A DNA stretch of 64,000 nt, from the NCBI GenBank assembly GCA_009602725.1, contig WELB01000011.1, positions 1,229,361-1,293,360 of the forward strand, given 5' to 3'. Of the stretch, positions 1 to 10,869 are shown in pieces. The position numbers and the translations under genes are program-made. Positions within the stretch are counted from its first letter, which is position 1; the number at the start of each line of letters is the position of its first letter. The DNA comes from Spirogloea muscicola. Its lineage: Eukaryota; Streptophyta; Zygnematophyceae; Spirogloeales; Spirogloeaceae. Below the pieces are notes generated by a model. The model did not search any database and had not been told where the DNA came from. It was given only the letters and a program-made list of their open reading frames with translations.

Positions 1-1079
1 CCGCCCTGCACCCGCGCCTGCGCAGCGACGCCCGCGGCGGGCGGGCTGAGCCCGCGAGGCGGCCGGCGCTGGGGCTCCGCGCCAAGTCGGACGACTCGCC
101 GCCGTCAGAGATGACCCTTGAGAGTGCGCTGAAGCTCCTGGGCGTTCGGGAAGGCGCCACCTTCGACGAGATCCTGCAGGCGAAGCAGAACTTCCAGCAG
201 AACAACGAGACCGACCAGGAGCAGCTCATGCAGGTGAGGCCCCCGCCCGACGTGCCGAGCTCCGTGCCTGCCTACTGCCTATTATGACGGCCGGTGGCTC
301 TATTGAAGACGTTGCTGCTGCGGCCCCCCACAACAACCAGGGTGTCATAGCTGGTGTCACCTGTGCGAGAGCTCTCGAATATAGACATTTTTGTCATTTC
401 TCTGAAAACAGTCAGATAAGGTTGTGGAAATTCAATGGTGGTGGCAGGTGGAGGCTGCCTATGATATACTCCTGATGCAGAGCCTCTCCAAAAGGAGGTC
501 GGGCAAGGTCACGGACAGCAGCGTCCGCTTTGCTGATGTCAGGAAGCCAAGGCCCGCCAGGTCCGGCCTGCCGCCCTGGCTGAGCAACACGCTCAAGTAC
601 ATATCATTATCAGTTGGAACCCCGCCTGCCAAGGACGTGGCCATCCAGGGGGCCATCTACGGTGCCCTGGCTGCGTGGACCTTTGCTGGGGGCCTGGGCC
701 AGAGCGAGGCCTTCCATAGCGCCGGCACGGACGTTCCTGGGCTCCAACTCGCGGCCGCGTTTGGTGCCTCCTTGTATTACCTCCGGAAGCAGAACGTCAG
801 GCTTGGTAAGGAACAGTCTCTCCCTGCTTGATCGTGGGCTTTTGTGCTGGGCTTTAATCTCAATGTCGGCTGTTCTCCTCAAACACTGGCACTTGCTATG
901 TAGGCAAAGCGAGCTTCATGACTACTGGAGGCCTGGTAGCTGGCGCCCTCCTTGGCAGTGTTGTGGAGGCATGGCTGCGGGTTGACATCTTCCCAGTCCT
1001 TGGCATAGGCTCTCCCGCTGTTGTTGTAAGCGAGTTTACATTCCTTTCCCTGTGGTTCACATCATTGTACTTGCGGTAG
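1..1079 (+). CDS. CPP1: CPP1-like chaperone-like protein (DUF3353), 3' part of gene
   Basis: Three exons are visible: 1-233 (open at the window edge), 448-805 and 904-1079, ending SLYLR-TAG. Frame is kept across both introns. The first exon holds a basic, Ala/Arg-rich stretch that looks like a plastid transit peptide, then a J-like segment (ESALKLLGVREGATFDEI). The later exons carry three hydrophobic segments, including VAIQGAIYGALAAWTF and the closing GLVAGALLGSVVEAWL...DIFPVLGIGSPAVVVSEF. This order, and a protein that stops at LYLR, are typical of plant CPP1 (CHAPERONE-LIKE PROTEIN OF POR1 / CGLD-type proteins). In plants CPP1 is a plastid membrane protein that stabilises protochlorophyllide oxidoreductase. 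Family assignment is firm; the start codon lies outside the window or near its edge. Confidence 0.85.
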
Positions 1080-2180
1080 AGGTCTGTGCTTAGCTTGGCC
1101 TGCATATTGCAGTTCCAGGGTTGTGGTGAGGGCATACTTTATAAGTAGGTTGTGCATATGACTGCCCGAGACAACTTGTGCTCGTCCATGCTCTCGTCTA
1201 TCGGAGCTAGCTAGCTGCTTCTCCTCATCTTTGTAGATGCAGAAGGTTGGCTCTTGTCAGTCGTTGCTAGCCGCATCAGCTGTCTTGGTCATACGAGGAC
1301 CTGATTTGGCCCCCTTGTTGCTAGCATACAGTATTTAGAATCTGTACAGGCTGATTGGATTTGATTATTGGCATGAAGAAATTTCCATATGTTGTTTTGC
1401 TACTATTTCGTCATACCCTTCTTTGGGCAGAGGCTCAAGCTTGTGCACCCCTCTGGTTTTGAAGGCCATCGAGGCCATGACATTGCTGCGATGGCGTGAT
1501 TGCCACGGTGAGATGCTGATGGCAACATGCTCAGAAATATAGTCGAATGGAATTGGAGAACTTGTGCTGCAGCTTGTTCAACCCCATCACCTTTGGATTG
1601 GAGGACGAGATCACAGCAGGATGTGACCAAAGGGATACTGGAGCAATGCGTCAGGCTTGGTTGTTTTGCTCACCTTAACCTCCGATGTCACCACTCAGTC
1701 TTGGGCTTACCGCTGCACATCTCTTGCATGATGATAGTGAGTAGCAGTTATGACAAGTCGTGAACATGATGAAGCATAGATGCTCGATTGTGCTGCTTGT
1801 GCATCTTATCAACAGTCTTGCCTATCTTGCTTGCCGTTCACCCTAGGCGATACTAGCAATTTGAACAAGTCGAGGACATGATTCAGCCTAGACGCTCCAC
1901 AATATTTCATCCCACCGGGCAAGCTCTGAGACGGCGCTTTTGGTCCCTTCAGACCTTGTCGATCCTTTTCAGGCTGGCTGTTCACAACCCTTGCCCCCTT
2001 CCAATATAAGGTAGAAATTGAAGGCCTTGAAGTGGAAGAGCAATTCCATCGCATGTCAGAGGAACTAGTGTCTGGGAACAAACCGGGTTCAGGCGGACCC
2101 GAGCCAGCAGCTCTCACGTTGCCCGGCCCACCGCGGTCCCTGCTGGCACCGCCACCGCCGGGGAGAGAAAAACAGCGCTT
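1080..2180. other. intergenic, no recognisable gene
   Basis: About 1.1 kb between the CPP1-like gene and retroelement debris. It is AT-richer than the exons and has only short unsupported frames on both strands. The first few hundred bases probably include the CPP1 3' untranslated region. No RNA gene or repeat was recognised. Confidence 0.5.
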
Positions 2181-2350
2181 TCCAGATTGACTGGTGGCTG
2201 TGCAAAACATGGGGCTACATGAAATGAAGCCCTTATGCTTCTTTCTTGCTAAGGTGGCTGAGGCAGTAGTACGATTGCAGTACCCATGGGGGGGGTAATG
2301 TACATCTGTCAATCTTCTTGCCTTCGTACTTGGCACTGAGGCCCTCTATC
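2180..2350. mobile_element. mosaic of LINE-like 3' tails
   Basis: Short pieces match tails seen intact elsewhere. A fragment around 2180-2210 resembles the start of tail D in minus orientation. A fragment around 2210-2290 (ATGGGGCTACAT...AGCCCTTATGCTT...GTACCCATG) resembles the minus-strand tail at 18190-18275. A fragment around 2300-2340 (GTACATCTGTCAAT...CTTGCCTTCGTACTTGGC) resembles plus-strand tail B. All are degraded. Confidence 0.5.
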
Positions 2351-2483
2351 ACTCGCTGCACACTCCATTTTTCCGCCGCCGTGGGGGGGCCACGAAGCTG
2401 AGGCTGGCGGCGGGGATTCGAATCGGCGACCGCGTCACCTGGGAGCGTCATACCACCCCGCCGCCCCTTCGCCCCCACTTCTG

Positions 2484-2484
2484 T

Positions 2485-2519
<35 letters not shown>

Positions 2520-2520
2520 G
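2484..2520 (+). repeat. (GCC)n trinucleotide repeat in putative 5' leader
   Basis: An uninterrupted GCC/CCG run of about a dozen units lies roughly 230 bases upstream of the sphinganine hydroxylase start codon, in a GC-rich stretch likely to be the 5' untranslated region or promoter-proximal region of that gene. Confidence 0.7.
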
Positions 2521-2746
2521 GGCGCTCGGGTCGCGGGCGAGAGCTTCCGAGGTTTGGGTCTAGGCGCCGCGGCTCTGCCGGTGACAGCGCGGCCCCTGCT
2601 GGGGCTTAGTGCAGGCGCCAGAGCCCACGTTGCTGTAGCTGCAGCTGCCTCCTCGCCCGCGGCGCTGCGAGAAGCCCAGGAGAAGCGCACTGCGGCGCGG
2701 CGCGGCGCGCACCCGCCGCCGCCGCACCCGCCGCCCGGCGGCGACC

Positions 2747-4641
2747 ATGGCGTTCTGGGAGGGCTATGCGAGCGACGAGGTGATGGGCGTGGTGGCGCCG
2801 ATTGCCACCTACTGGCTCTACTCCGGCCTTTACCAGCTGCTCGGCATGGCCAGCAGCCCCAAGGTGCTGCCTGCCTCCCGCCATATCCTTGGCTCCGCCG
2901 TGCCTTTGCTCGGCTCCCCCCTCCTCCCATGACAGATCCTTCTGGTTTCCAGCCAGCAGACCGCGATACTGCACAGCCATGGGAGCAGGCTCCTGCAGTT
3001 GCACAGGCTCCTGCAGTTGCACCCCTGTCACGGCCAGCAGCCCTCGAGCCCAAGCTCCGGGCATGCGCAGTCACCACCTCGCCATTCCCCAACGTTTAGA
3101 GGATGCCGGCCCTGCTGGCCCTGATTCTGCATCGCATGGGTTGCGCATTGGGCCTGGTAGAGCACCACAGTGCTCTTTGTGTCTCTCAGGGGCTCACACT
3201 CTGAGCGTGCCAGAGCCCGCCGTGTGCTGCAGAGACTGGACGACTTCCGCATGCACATGCGCGCTGAGGAGGCGAAGAACCTCGTGACGCCCCGCCAGGT
3301 GGTCAAGGGCGTCCTGCTGCAGCAGCTCCTGCAGGCGTGCGTGGCCGTGCCCCTTTTCATGGTTGGTTCCTTAGCCCTGAGATATAGCTGATTTTATTGT
3401 CCTATCTGGCTGTGTCGCCTGTGCAAGAGTGCTACCACACTGTAGATGCCGTCAGTACCTTTGCCTGTTTAAGCTGAGGCAATTGCTCGCTGCCCACCTG
3501 CCAGCTGGACCCCCAGGCCGGGAAGGTGTCGGACAGCAAGCCGGACCTCTGGCAGCAGGCTGGTCAATTTGGGGTGGCCATGCTGGTCATGGACACCTGG
3601 CAGTACTTCCTGCACCGCCTGTTCCACGAGAACAAGTGGTTGTATCGGTGAGCCCTGGGGCGGTGGCTTGCTGCTGGCAGCAGCTGTGGCGTCCGTTGTG
3701 TGCAAACTGCTGACTTTCTCGACACAAATATCAGGTTCACATGCGCGTTCGCATGTGTGGTAGCTTAAATGGGGCCTTTGCACGCCAGTATTATCTGGTG
3801 CTAGGGTTATGTTATCCTCTGCTGATTGTACTGTGGTGTTGATCAGGCATCTGCATAGCTGGCACCACCGCCTTATTGTCCCATATGCTTATGGTGCCCT
3901 GTACAACCATCCGGTGGAAGGATTGATTATGGACACCGTAGGAGGAGCCATCTCTTTTCTGGCGTCCGGGATGAGTCCCCGCATGGCCGTCTACTTCTTC
4001 TCATTTGCCACTATGAAAACGGTTGACGACCATTGTGGCCTCTGGTTGCCATGGAACCCTTTCCAGCTGCTCTTTCAGAACAACACCGGTACGGCAGGCC
4101 CTTCTACTGCTGCCTAGCTCTTCTGTTGCAATTTGTGGGCCCAGCTCCTCTGGTATTGGTTGTTAGTGTGGTGCATGTGGCGCACTTGGTTCACTATTTG
4201 CTGAATTGGGTTTGTAGCAATGCTCAGCCTGTGCTTAAACTGCATTCTTCATGCATGCAAAGCTTTTGTATAAGCAACCAGTTGACTTATTCATCCATGG
4301 AGACTATGGACTATGCAAAATCAAGGACGTATGTCATTCCTTGGGTTAATTAGGTCAGTGTTCGAGCATGATGCCTTTGGAGATTTTTCAATCTTGCCTT
4401 TGACTGAGATTGACATTGATTGTAACCCGTCTGTGATGGGACAGCATACCATGACATCCACCACCAGCTCCTCGGCACCAAGTACAACTTCTCCCAGCCC
4501 TTCTTCGTCTTCTGGGACCGGCTAATGGGCACGTACATGCCTGTGGAGCTGGCAAAGCGAACAAGTGGGGCAGGTTATGAAGCCCGGCCAGTTAAACTGA
4601 AGGTGGTGCAGCCAGTAGTGTCTTCAGAGAAGTCCGACTGA
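2747..4641 (+). CDS. SBH: sphinganine C4-hydroxylase (fatty acid hydroxylase superfamily)
   Basis: Five exons: 2747-2863, about 3206-3361, 3505-3647, 3847-4088 and 4445-4641. They keep frame and give about 284 residues (Arabidopsis SBH proteins are about 260). The enzyme is a di-iron ER membrane oxygenase that hydroxylates the sphingoid long-chain base at C4 to make phytosphingosine. The histidine boxes are all present: HRLFHEN, HLHSWHH, a DDH motif and HDIHH near the end. GTKYNFSQPFF and the ARP motif close to the C-terminus match the plant family well. The N-terminus (FWEGYASDEVMGVVAPIATY) matches the plant start. Only the exon 2 acceptor is uncertain: an upstream CAG at 3189 breaks phase, while the AG at 3205 keeps it. 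The gene looks intact. Confidence 0.93.
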
Positions 4642-5225
4642 TGCAGTATTCAGTCTGTGGGTTGCGAGCAATGCAGACTTGGCAGGCTAGTCTTTGCTTG
4701 AGTATTGTGGCTTGTTGGTTCTTGGAGGACCGAGCCCACTTGACAGGCCGTTTGCACGTGTGACATAGCAAGTTGCTGTGCACAGCAAAGCTTCACTGTG
4801 CCTTGCGCTCGGTCTCCTGTAATATAGTGCTCCATTTTAAGGTTATTGGACGCAACAACAGGCACTGTTGTTTGCTTGAGCTTGATACCGTGATGTGCAA
4901 TTGTTGCATCTCATGTCCAGTACTGGCACACGAGTGGTCCAGGTCGGAGTAGAGAGTGAAAAAGCTGTGCACTTCTGACTTATATCTGATTTGCCCTCTG
5001 GTGCTGATGGTGTAAGACACAGCTAGTCTTGAAAGATCAGCCTTCAATGAAGCAATGTCATTCTTCACATTAGTGAGAGCTTCAACAACTTCAGATTAAA
5101 GCTTATCTCAGGTCCTGAAGAAGCGGGGTTCCAACAAACCTTTGGCCATGCTTGGGCATGCCCAAAAGAAGCATTATCATTCCTGTATAACTCAAAGCAC
5201 GATGAGTGCTGACAGTGCAGCATTT
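4642..5225. other. convergent intergenic region
   Basis: Lies between the 3' ends of the convergent SBH and glycosyltransferase genes. Only short open frames in several phases; no repeat or RNA was recognised. It probably holds both 3' untranslated regions. Confidence 0.5.
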
Positions 5226-8202
5226 CTAGGGTGTGCATTTTGGTGGCAACCAGCGGAAGTGGTGCTTGTAGAGTTCATCCCTGCAACATGAGAGCTTGTC
5301 CAACCAAGCCTTATCTTCCATCATACGTTTGAGTGGGCCCAATTTTCGATCCATGCCAACACAGCAGTTGGCATGGACAGTCACAAGAAGTGTGAGATCC
5401 TGTCCACAGCTCGCAGAAGCCAGCAAAAAGCTGTGTTTTCAGCAGTCCAACAGTCAAGCCTAACAAGGTCACAATGTGCACAGTCAGTCGCAACAAAGTA
5501 GGCTCACACAGGCTTACCCAACTTGCCTGCGCCCTTCAGTCCTGCAAGCATCATACTACCCACTAGCAGTTTTGCAATATGAGTGTGCATTCAGGATCTC
5601 ATATTGCAGACTGGGCATTGATTACCAATTTGAGTGGCAGCGTAATGGTCATGAGCTGGCAGCAACATCGTGGCAACATCTTGCTCGTTCTTGCCTTGGT
5701 ACCTATAACGTACACACTTGACCCTCTGAGAGACTATGCTCAAGTGGACTCGTTTCGATAACCGGATGCAATCAAGGGTGGTGCTACGTTCATGGAACAG
5801 GCAAATGATTCTCCGGCGACTCTTACGAGCTGCCGCTGCAGGCACCTGGTGAATGACAAGCTTAGGCTCACCAAGCAGATTGAGCACTGTCCACTAATCT
5901 AGCAGCGAGATGAAGAGGTTCTAAGGGTTTGCCTTTGACGCCCTTCCAGCCAATGGTCGTAGAATGCTATTGTTCTATTGTTGGATCTTGCAAAATAAAA
6001 ACCGGCATTAATAGCAGGTTTGGCAGGGTCTGTCCTCCATCGATCACATGCGAATTGTATGTCAAGCTGGCTAGCCTGTAGGAGTGGCAGAGGATCCTGT
6101 GGCATTTGCACACAGATAGGCAGTGGCCTTTCAGCTTTGCACTGCAGCTTTGCTGTCGCTGTATACGGAAGGATGTAATACGGGATTATATGTACATGCA
6201 GATATCTGAGGCATGATTATACTGAAATATAACATATGCTACATATGCATCGTTCATCTGGTTAAGAACAATCAGGCAGCACATGCAAAAGCGGCATATG
6301 CGCATTTGTAACAAGCAGATGGTATCAGATGCCTTTTGCACCTCTACATTGTTGTCTTCCAATACGCATTTCTTACCTGAAACCACAGTATGTCTGTATC
6401 GGTGAAGAGCACATTGTAGCCTAGCTGCAGGATGTCCCGTTTCAACTCCAGCCGTCTCCACATCTGCAAGATCACGCATAAGCAGGCGGCTGCTGAGTGA
6501 CCAGTCTGTGTGAGATCAGTCGAACTTCAAGCCTGAGGATGTTGATCTTCCTGAACCTGATTTCCAGAACTAGATTTGAATGTGTTGATACTGTTCGAGA
6601 TGAAGGACCATCATTTGCAACAATTGTTACTCAGCTTCTCAACGAAAGGACTCGTCAGCAGCCTAACTCTTAGCATTTGTCTAAGGTGAAGCTCAGGGTA
6701 GTTCAGGGACTGAGCTTCTCCTAGCAGAACCTTCTGCTCTGACTGCTTAAGCACGTCATAAGCTCTTCCTCAAGGGGCACACAACTCAAGTTTGGAGGCT
6801 CGCAAGGGCCATGGACGAGAAGGACCCTTCTATAATTCCTGAGCTCAGCATGCAATCAGGTAACAATGCTGGTCCAGTGATAGCAAAGAGCCAGCAATTT
6901 TCTAGGAGAGCTCGGTGAGGGTCTTACCATGTCGAGGTAAATGGGAGTCATGTAGACCTTGGCGGCACCAGAGTAGTTGCCTTTCTTAGTGGCACTTTCC
7001 TGTCAGACTTCAAGCTTTTTACTTCTTTGACTATTTCTCGGTGCATAAGCACCATGCATTGGACACTTTACTGGCTTGTTGACGTAGATGTCTAAGGCTG
7101 AGAACACTGGATATGTAACAAGCTATGAGCACTTTACTGCATATATATTTGATCTCTACGAGCGACGCACCACCCACTTGGACTTCTAAGGCCGGAATTG
7201 TGAGGCACAGGGCATGCTTCTCACGCGAGGGACAGCATCATGTTTCCGATCGGCGCAGGTCCTGGTCAATGACTATTATGCAGGCTGCTGTGTTGCATGG
7301 CCCTTACTTGAGTGTCCAGGTAGCAGTGTAACCCGAGTTTTTGACAATAGCTGTAGCCCTTGTCATCGAAGCTCAATACTAGCAGGTGACGAATCAAAGC
7401 CTGCGTCAGAGGGCTGCTGCGAAGCTGTTCCAAGAAAAGCTCGAGCATAGGCTTCCAAGCAGCGGTGAATGAGGTAACAATCACGATCCTGCTGTCAGGC
7501 GTCGCAGCAGTTTCCAGGACACTCCTCAGCTTGCTGTGACAAACAAGTAAGGCATGAAAGCTTAAGGCAACCTGCCCCTGATTTGCATGCTTGTAGTGCG
7601 ACTTTGACAGTCCCAGAATTCTGTCTGCCACTCGCAGCATCTTCACCTGCCACAGGGTCTTAAGACAGGAATGAACTCCGTGACTGGGTCCTCAAGAGAG
7701 GCTGCATATGGTGCTTAGGCTGCATACAGTACTATGGGAGACAAGAATAAAAGTGGCATGTGTCTATGAGCAGGTGAGTCATTTCAAGTCAAGAATACGT
7801 GAGTTAAGACGGATAGCATGTTGGACACAAAGGATGGACTTGCTGGTAACAAGAAGATGCTAGATATCAGGACACACGCGTCTGTCGACTCTTGTGGATA
7901 TGAGAGACTGAGCTCTATCTGGGCCTCGGAGCTCCAACCCACGCAATTGCTCGTGAGTACACAGAATTCGTTAGCGTGCACCTTGCAGGCGTATCATTGA
8001 CGGTCATCTGGCGTTGTTGCGGAGCTTCCTTGTCTGGTGAAGCTCGGGTGATATTCCACACGCCCACTAGCAGGTCGCTAGGATGCCCCACAAGGATGGC
8101 GGACAAGGAGGACCCTGCCTGTGGCTGGATGGGCAGCAGCACGACGGACGCGATGAGTAGTGCGGCAGTCGCTAACGAGACCGCAAGCCTGAGCTGCGGC
8201 AT
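5226..8202 (-). CDS. type II membrane nucleotide-diphospho-sugar transferase (PF03407, GT77-like)
   Basis: The first exon starts at 8202 and ends at 7982. It encodes a short N-terminus and one hydrophobic signal anchor (LRLAVSLATAALLIASVVLL), typical of Golgi type II glycosyltransferases. Later exons carry the Nucleotid_trans domain. About 7315-7538 has RIVIVTSF...AAWKPMLELFLEQLR and HLLVLSFDDKGYSYCQKLGLHCY. 6928-6999 ends in the VYMTPIYLDM motif. 6377-6463 has RDILQLGYNVLFTDTDILWF with the DTD metal-binding motif. About 5910-6100 has DIQFACDRWR...INAGFYFARSN. The last exon, about 5226-5430, has VTVHANCCVGMDRKLGPLKRMM, the typical C-terminal HANCC block, then TAG at 5226-5228. The donor sugar and acceptor are not decidable here; plant relatives include arabinosyl- and xylosyltransferases. 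Two or more exons in 5430-5890 and 7640-7980 are not resolved. Confidence 0.85.
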
Positions 8203-8689
8203 CGCTGCGCGGCAGCTTGAGGTGTATCAGGTTGCAGCTTGGACCGCCAACACTCCGCCAAGGGCCGTCCTGCTTAGTGCCGGCGCCACGACTGCCTCGG
8301 CGGCCAGCCGAGCGGCTATGTGACCCTGAACGCAGTGGCATGCGCCTATCGTGGACGTGCTTCAACCCGATCCCGTGGCCACTCGCCACGGGCCTGCACC
8401 TGGTTATACCGTTAGCGAGTGGCCGCTGGCGACTCCCAGCCATCGCCAGCGCGCGCGGGAGGGCAAGTTACGTGAGCGCGGCGTTCAGGCGAGCGGCGAG
8501 CTGGCGTGACGGCGGGCGACGGGAGGCAAGTCCTGCGCAGCGCGCGCTGGCCGGCATGTGCGCCATGCAGGTGCGCGGTGGCCACGTTGAAGTTTGATTG
8601 CGGCCTGAGGACAAAACCAGCCTCAGCGCGCTTAGGCAGACGTGAAAAAGGAGGCGCACATACCAGCACACCGATGGGTCGCTATGCCT

Positions 8690-8885
8690 GCAAGAAAGAA
8701 GGTGCTCGCCCATTGAGAAGAGGGGGCTGGCAAAGCCAACCCAAAAAGAATGGACAATGTTCAAAGCCAAAGAAAGAGGTGCTGAAAAAGGACTACAAAG
8801 TGCAAGATGGTGCAGAGGGAGATGCAGATGGCTGCACAGTATCCACGTGTGAGCAACAGCAGATCAGCGTAACTCGGAGCAGGAG
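8690..8885 (-). mobile_element. LINE-like 3' end, tail E
   Basis: Read on the minus strand, the frame ends ADLLLLTRGY near 8850-8880. Behind it comes a tail containing GGCTTTGAACATTGTCC, the stem-loop GGGTTGGC-TTT-GCCAGCC and TCTCAATGGGCGAGCACC. The same tail recurs at 45600-45775 and around 50640-50800. It is a 5'-truncated copy. Confidence 0.65.
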
Positions 8886-8902
8886 AAGCGGCACTTTGCC
8901 GC

Positions 8903-9420
8903 AAGCATCCGTCCGGATGGCGGGGCCTCGGAAATCCGCAGCCGCCCGTCTTCTAAAGGCCCCGGTTACACCGGGGTCGGCCGGCCGCGCCGAGGGGTAC
9001 GTGTCGCGCTTTGTATGGAATGACCGCGTTACGCTGGCGCGGGGGCCCGGTCGTGGTCGCACGCCACGAAGGCGCCACACCGGACGCTGATCAGGACTCC
9101 TTTTGGGCGCGTTGAAGGTAGAAAAACGCGCGTTTGCCACGCTGGCGGCCGGAATCCAGACCACCTCCCGAGGTGGTCTGGATTCCGACCACCCCTCCCC
9201 CGCCTCCTGGCACCAAGCCATCCAAATACACGCAAACTCAAAAATCGCATCTGCACGTGCAGGCGGCCTCGGCCTCCGTGGCAGCAACACCCCCCTTGAC
9301 TCGGCGACCCGGCGGTCAGATTGAATTTGGCCAACCGACCAGGTGTAACCCGGCCTTACCAGTTTTCTAGTGATGAAAAGACGATACATACAAGCTAAGC
9401 GCGCCGACACGGTTCTGGAG
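8903..9420. other. intergenic, GC-rich, holds a perfect hairpin
   Basis: No supported gene. Frames are open on both strands because of GC content. The only structure is an 18-bp inverted repeat at 9150-9187, listed separately. Confidence 0.4.
9150..9187. repeat. perfect 18-bp inverted repeat
   Basis: CGGAATCCAGACCACCTC at 9150-9167 is followed, after two bases, by its exact reverse complement at 9170-9187. This gives an almost loop-less cruciform-forming palindrome with no mismatches. Confidence 0.9.
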
Positions 9421-9501
9421 GTCAGCTTGCCCGAGTGGTTAAGGGGATAGACTTGAAATCTATTGGCATTTGCCGCGCAGGTTCGAACCCTGCAGCTGAC
9501 G
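9421..9501 (+). tRNA. tRNA-Ser (anticodon UGA)
   Basis: A cloverleaf can be drawn by hand. The acceptor stem GTCAGCT pairs with AGCTGAC over 7 bp, and the discriminator is G. The D-arm has the eukaryotic A-box (TGCCCGAGTGG). The anticodon stem ATAGA/TCTAT encloses loop CTTGAAA, with TGA at the anticodon position. A long variable arm (TTGGCATTTGCCG) marks it as a class II tRNA, and the T-arm has the B-box GGTTCGAACCC. There is no intron and no encoded CCA, so it is a nuclear gene. Its isolation among retroelement remnants is ordinary. Confidence 0.95.
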
Positions 9502-9799
9502 CGCGGGAAAGAGCCCCCCCCGTATCGCTCGGCCGCGCAGCGTTGATATTTTGCGGTGACGCTGGTCGGCGAAGTCACAGTCAGGGGCACAGTCTGCACA
9601 CTTTTACCCGTTTTCTCGTTGGTAATCGCCTCTTGGCACCTATTGTGGGGGTTCCACCGCTCACTTGTCTCACTCTTTGCACGATCTTTAGTTCCTCGTG
9701 AGCAGCATATTGGCTTGGTTGGCCTCCAGTTCATCTGCAGTGGTCCATCCTCCACCCGTTCTGACATCAGCGCTTTAGGCCCCTCCGTCATCTGGCCCC

Positions 9800-9853
9800 T
9801 TCGAAGCTATGTCTGTTAAAAGTCAGCCCGAGAAGAACAGACATAGCTTCGAA
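9800..9853. repeat. 18-bp inverted repeat with 18-nt loop
   Basis: TTCGAAGCTATGTCTGTT at 9800-9817 has its exact reverse complement at 9836-9853. It lies among LINE-like tails and could be a foldback of a short duplicated segment. Confidence 0.85.
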
Positions 9854-9899
9854 CGGCCCTCGCCCCCATTGAGAGAGACACTTCTTCTGCAGTATGTAG

Positions 9900-10185
9900 C
9901 CTTGTTGATCCTGCACTAGGTTCTGCCTGGACCCTGTGTTGGCTTGTATATGGGAATCCCTTTTATTCATGCGCTCTGCGCGCCTTCTCTCTTCTGCACA
10001 CCTTGCGGCTTCCATCGCTCTAGTGGGAGTGCCACTTCCTCTCTTTTGGAGACTCCCATTCTTTTGTCCTCTGGAGGATTCATCTCCTTTGAACTCGACT
10101 CTGCCTGAACAATGTATTGGCTTGAATTGGCCTCCCTTTCAATTCATGCGCCCCGCGCGCCTTCTCTCTCTTGCTAACGTTAAAG
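9900..10185 (+). mobile_element. two LINE-like tails of type A
   Basis: The tail at 10105-10180 is well preserved: CCTGAACAATGTATTGGC, GAATTGGCCTCCCTTTC and ATGCGCCCCGCGCGCC are all present. A more diverged copy at 9915-9995 has the same order (TTGGCTTGTATATGGG, ATTCATGCGCTCTGCGCGCC). In other copies this tail directly follows the LTRGY-stop reading frame, for example on the minus strand at 46432-46600. Confidence 0.6.
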
Positions 10186-10414
10186 GCTAAGCCTTGTCTT
10201 TTGAGCCGCCTTGTCTATTTACTTGTTATGAGCCGGCCTCTCAGCCACGGTCCGTAGAAGCGCGGTCGTCTGGTACGGCCATCCAATATCTCGGCAAAGC
10301 GCCGCCCGGGGCGCGCGCGCTTCGCCGCGCGTGCTCCTCGCGGGAGGGGCGCCCGCACGCGTCCCGCCCATCTCGGAGGGTCTCGGACGAAGGGGGAAGG
10401 CGCGGGATGCGCCT

Positions 10415-10500
10415 GAAATGAAAGGATGGCCAATGAAAGGATGGCCCAAATGATGGCCCTAGCCTGAACAAGCCAATACACTTTTTCAGGCTAGGGCGGA
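10415..10500 (-). mobile_element. degraded type A tail
   Basis: GCGCCTGAAATGAAAGGATGGCC is a diverged minus-strand copy of tail A, with AGCCTGAACAAGCCAATACA following at 10463-10482. The GATGGCC unit is repeated, suggesting two overlapping remnants. Confidence 0.4.
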
Positions 10501-10679
10501 CATGTTGCACCCGGCGTTACAGCATTCCTGCGGGCCGGGGCCCTCCCGGCGGGCCGCGTGCGCCGCCCAGCAGCCCTGACACGCGGCGTGGGGCTGCGGC
10601 CCCGCCGCGCGCCGCGGCTTGGGCCCGAACGTGGCGGCCACACTCCCACGCACCGTCAGCGTAGAGCCCTCGGCTTTGT

Positions 10680-10865
10680 TTCTGTTACTTAGCGCTTCCC
10701 CTGGCCCCCTTCTCATACTTTGTTCATTCTTTTTCGGGCTGGTTGTTCCAGCCCCTATTCTCAATGGGCGAGCACTTTCTTCGGAAGAAAGTGCTCGCCC
10801 ATTGAGGAAAGGGGCTGGAAAAGCCAGCCCAAAAAAGAACGAACGGAGTACGTGGGGGCCGGGCC
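10680..10865. mobile_element. tail-to-tail pair of type C LINE-like tails forming a palindrome
   Basis: A plus-strand tail C (CTTAGCGCTTCCCCTGGCC, stem-loop GGGCTGG-TTGTT-CCAGCCC, ATTCTCAATGGGCGAGC) ends near 10786. A minus-strand tail C starts immediately after it (GAAAGTGCTCGCCCATTGAG, stem-loop at 10811-10829). The two 3' ends meet at CTTCGGAAG, giving a near-perfect inverted repeat of roughly 50 bp per arm. Confidence 0.8.
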
Positions 10866-10869
10866 TCGG

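Noticed and set aside
2554-3099. Large overlapping open frames around 2448-3099 on both strands.
   Set aside because: They are shadows caused by the GC-rich leader and first exon of the SBH gene, whose spliced product is well supported.
8793-9791. A 332-codon minus-strand open frame.
   Set aside because: It crosses a LINE tail, a perfect hairpin and the tRNA-Ser gene, has no recognisable domain, and its codon composition is only that of GC-rich DNA.
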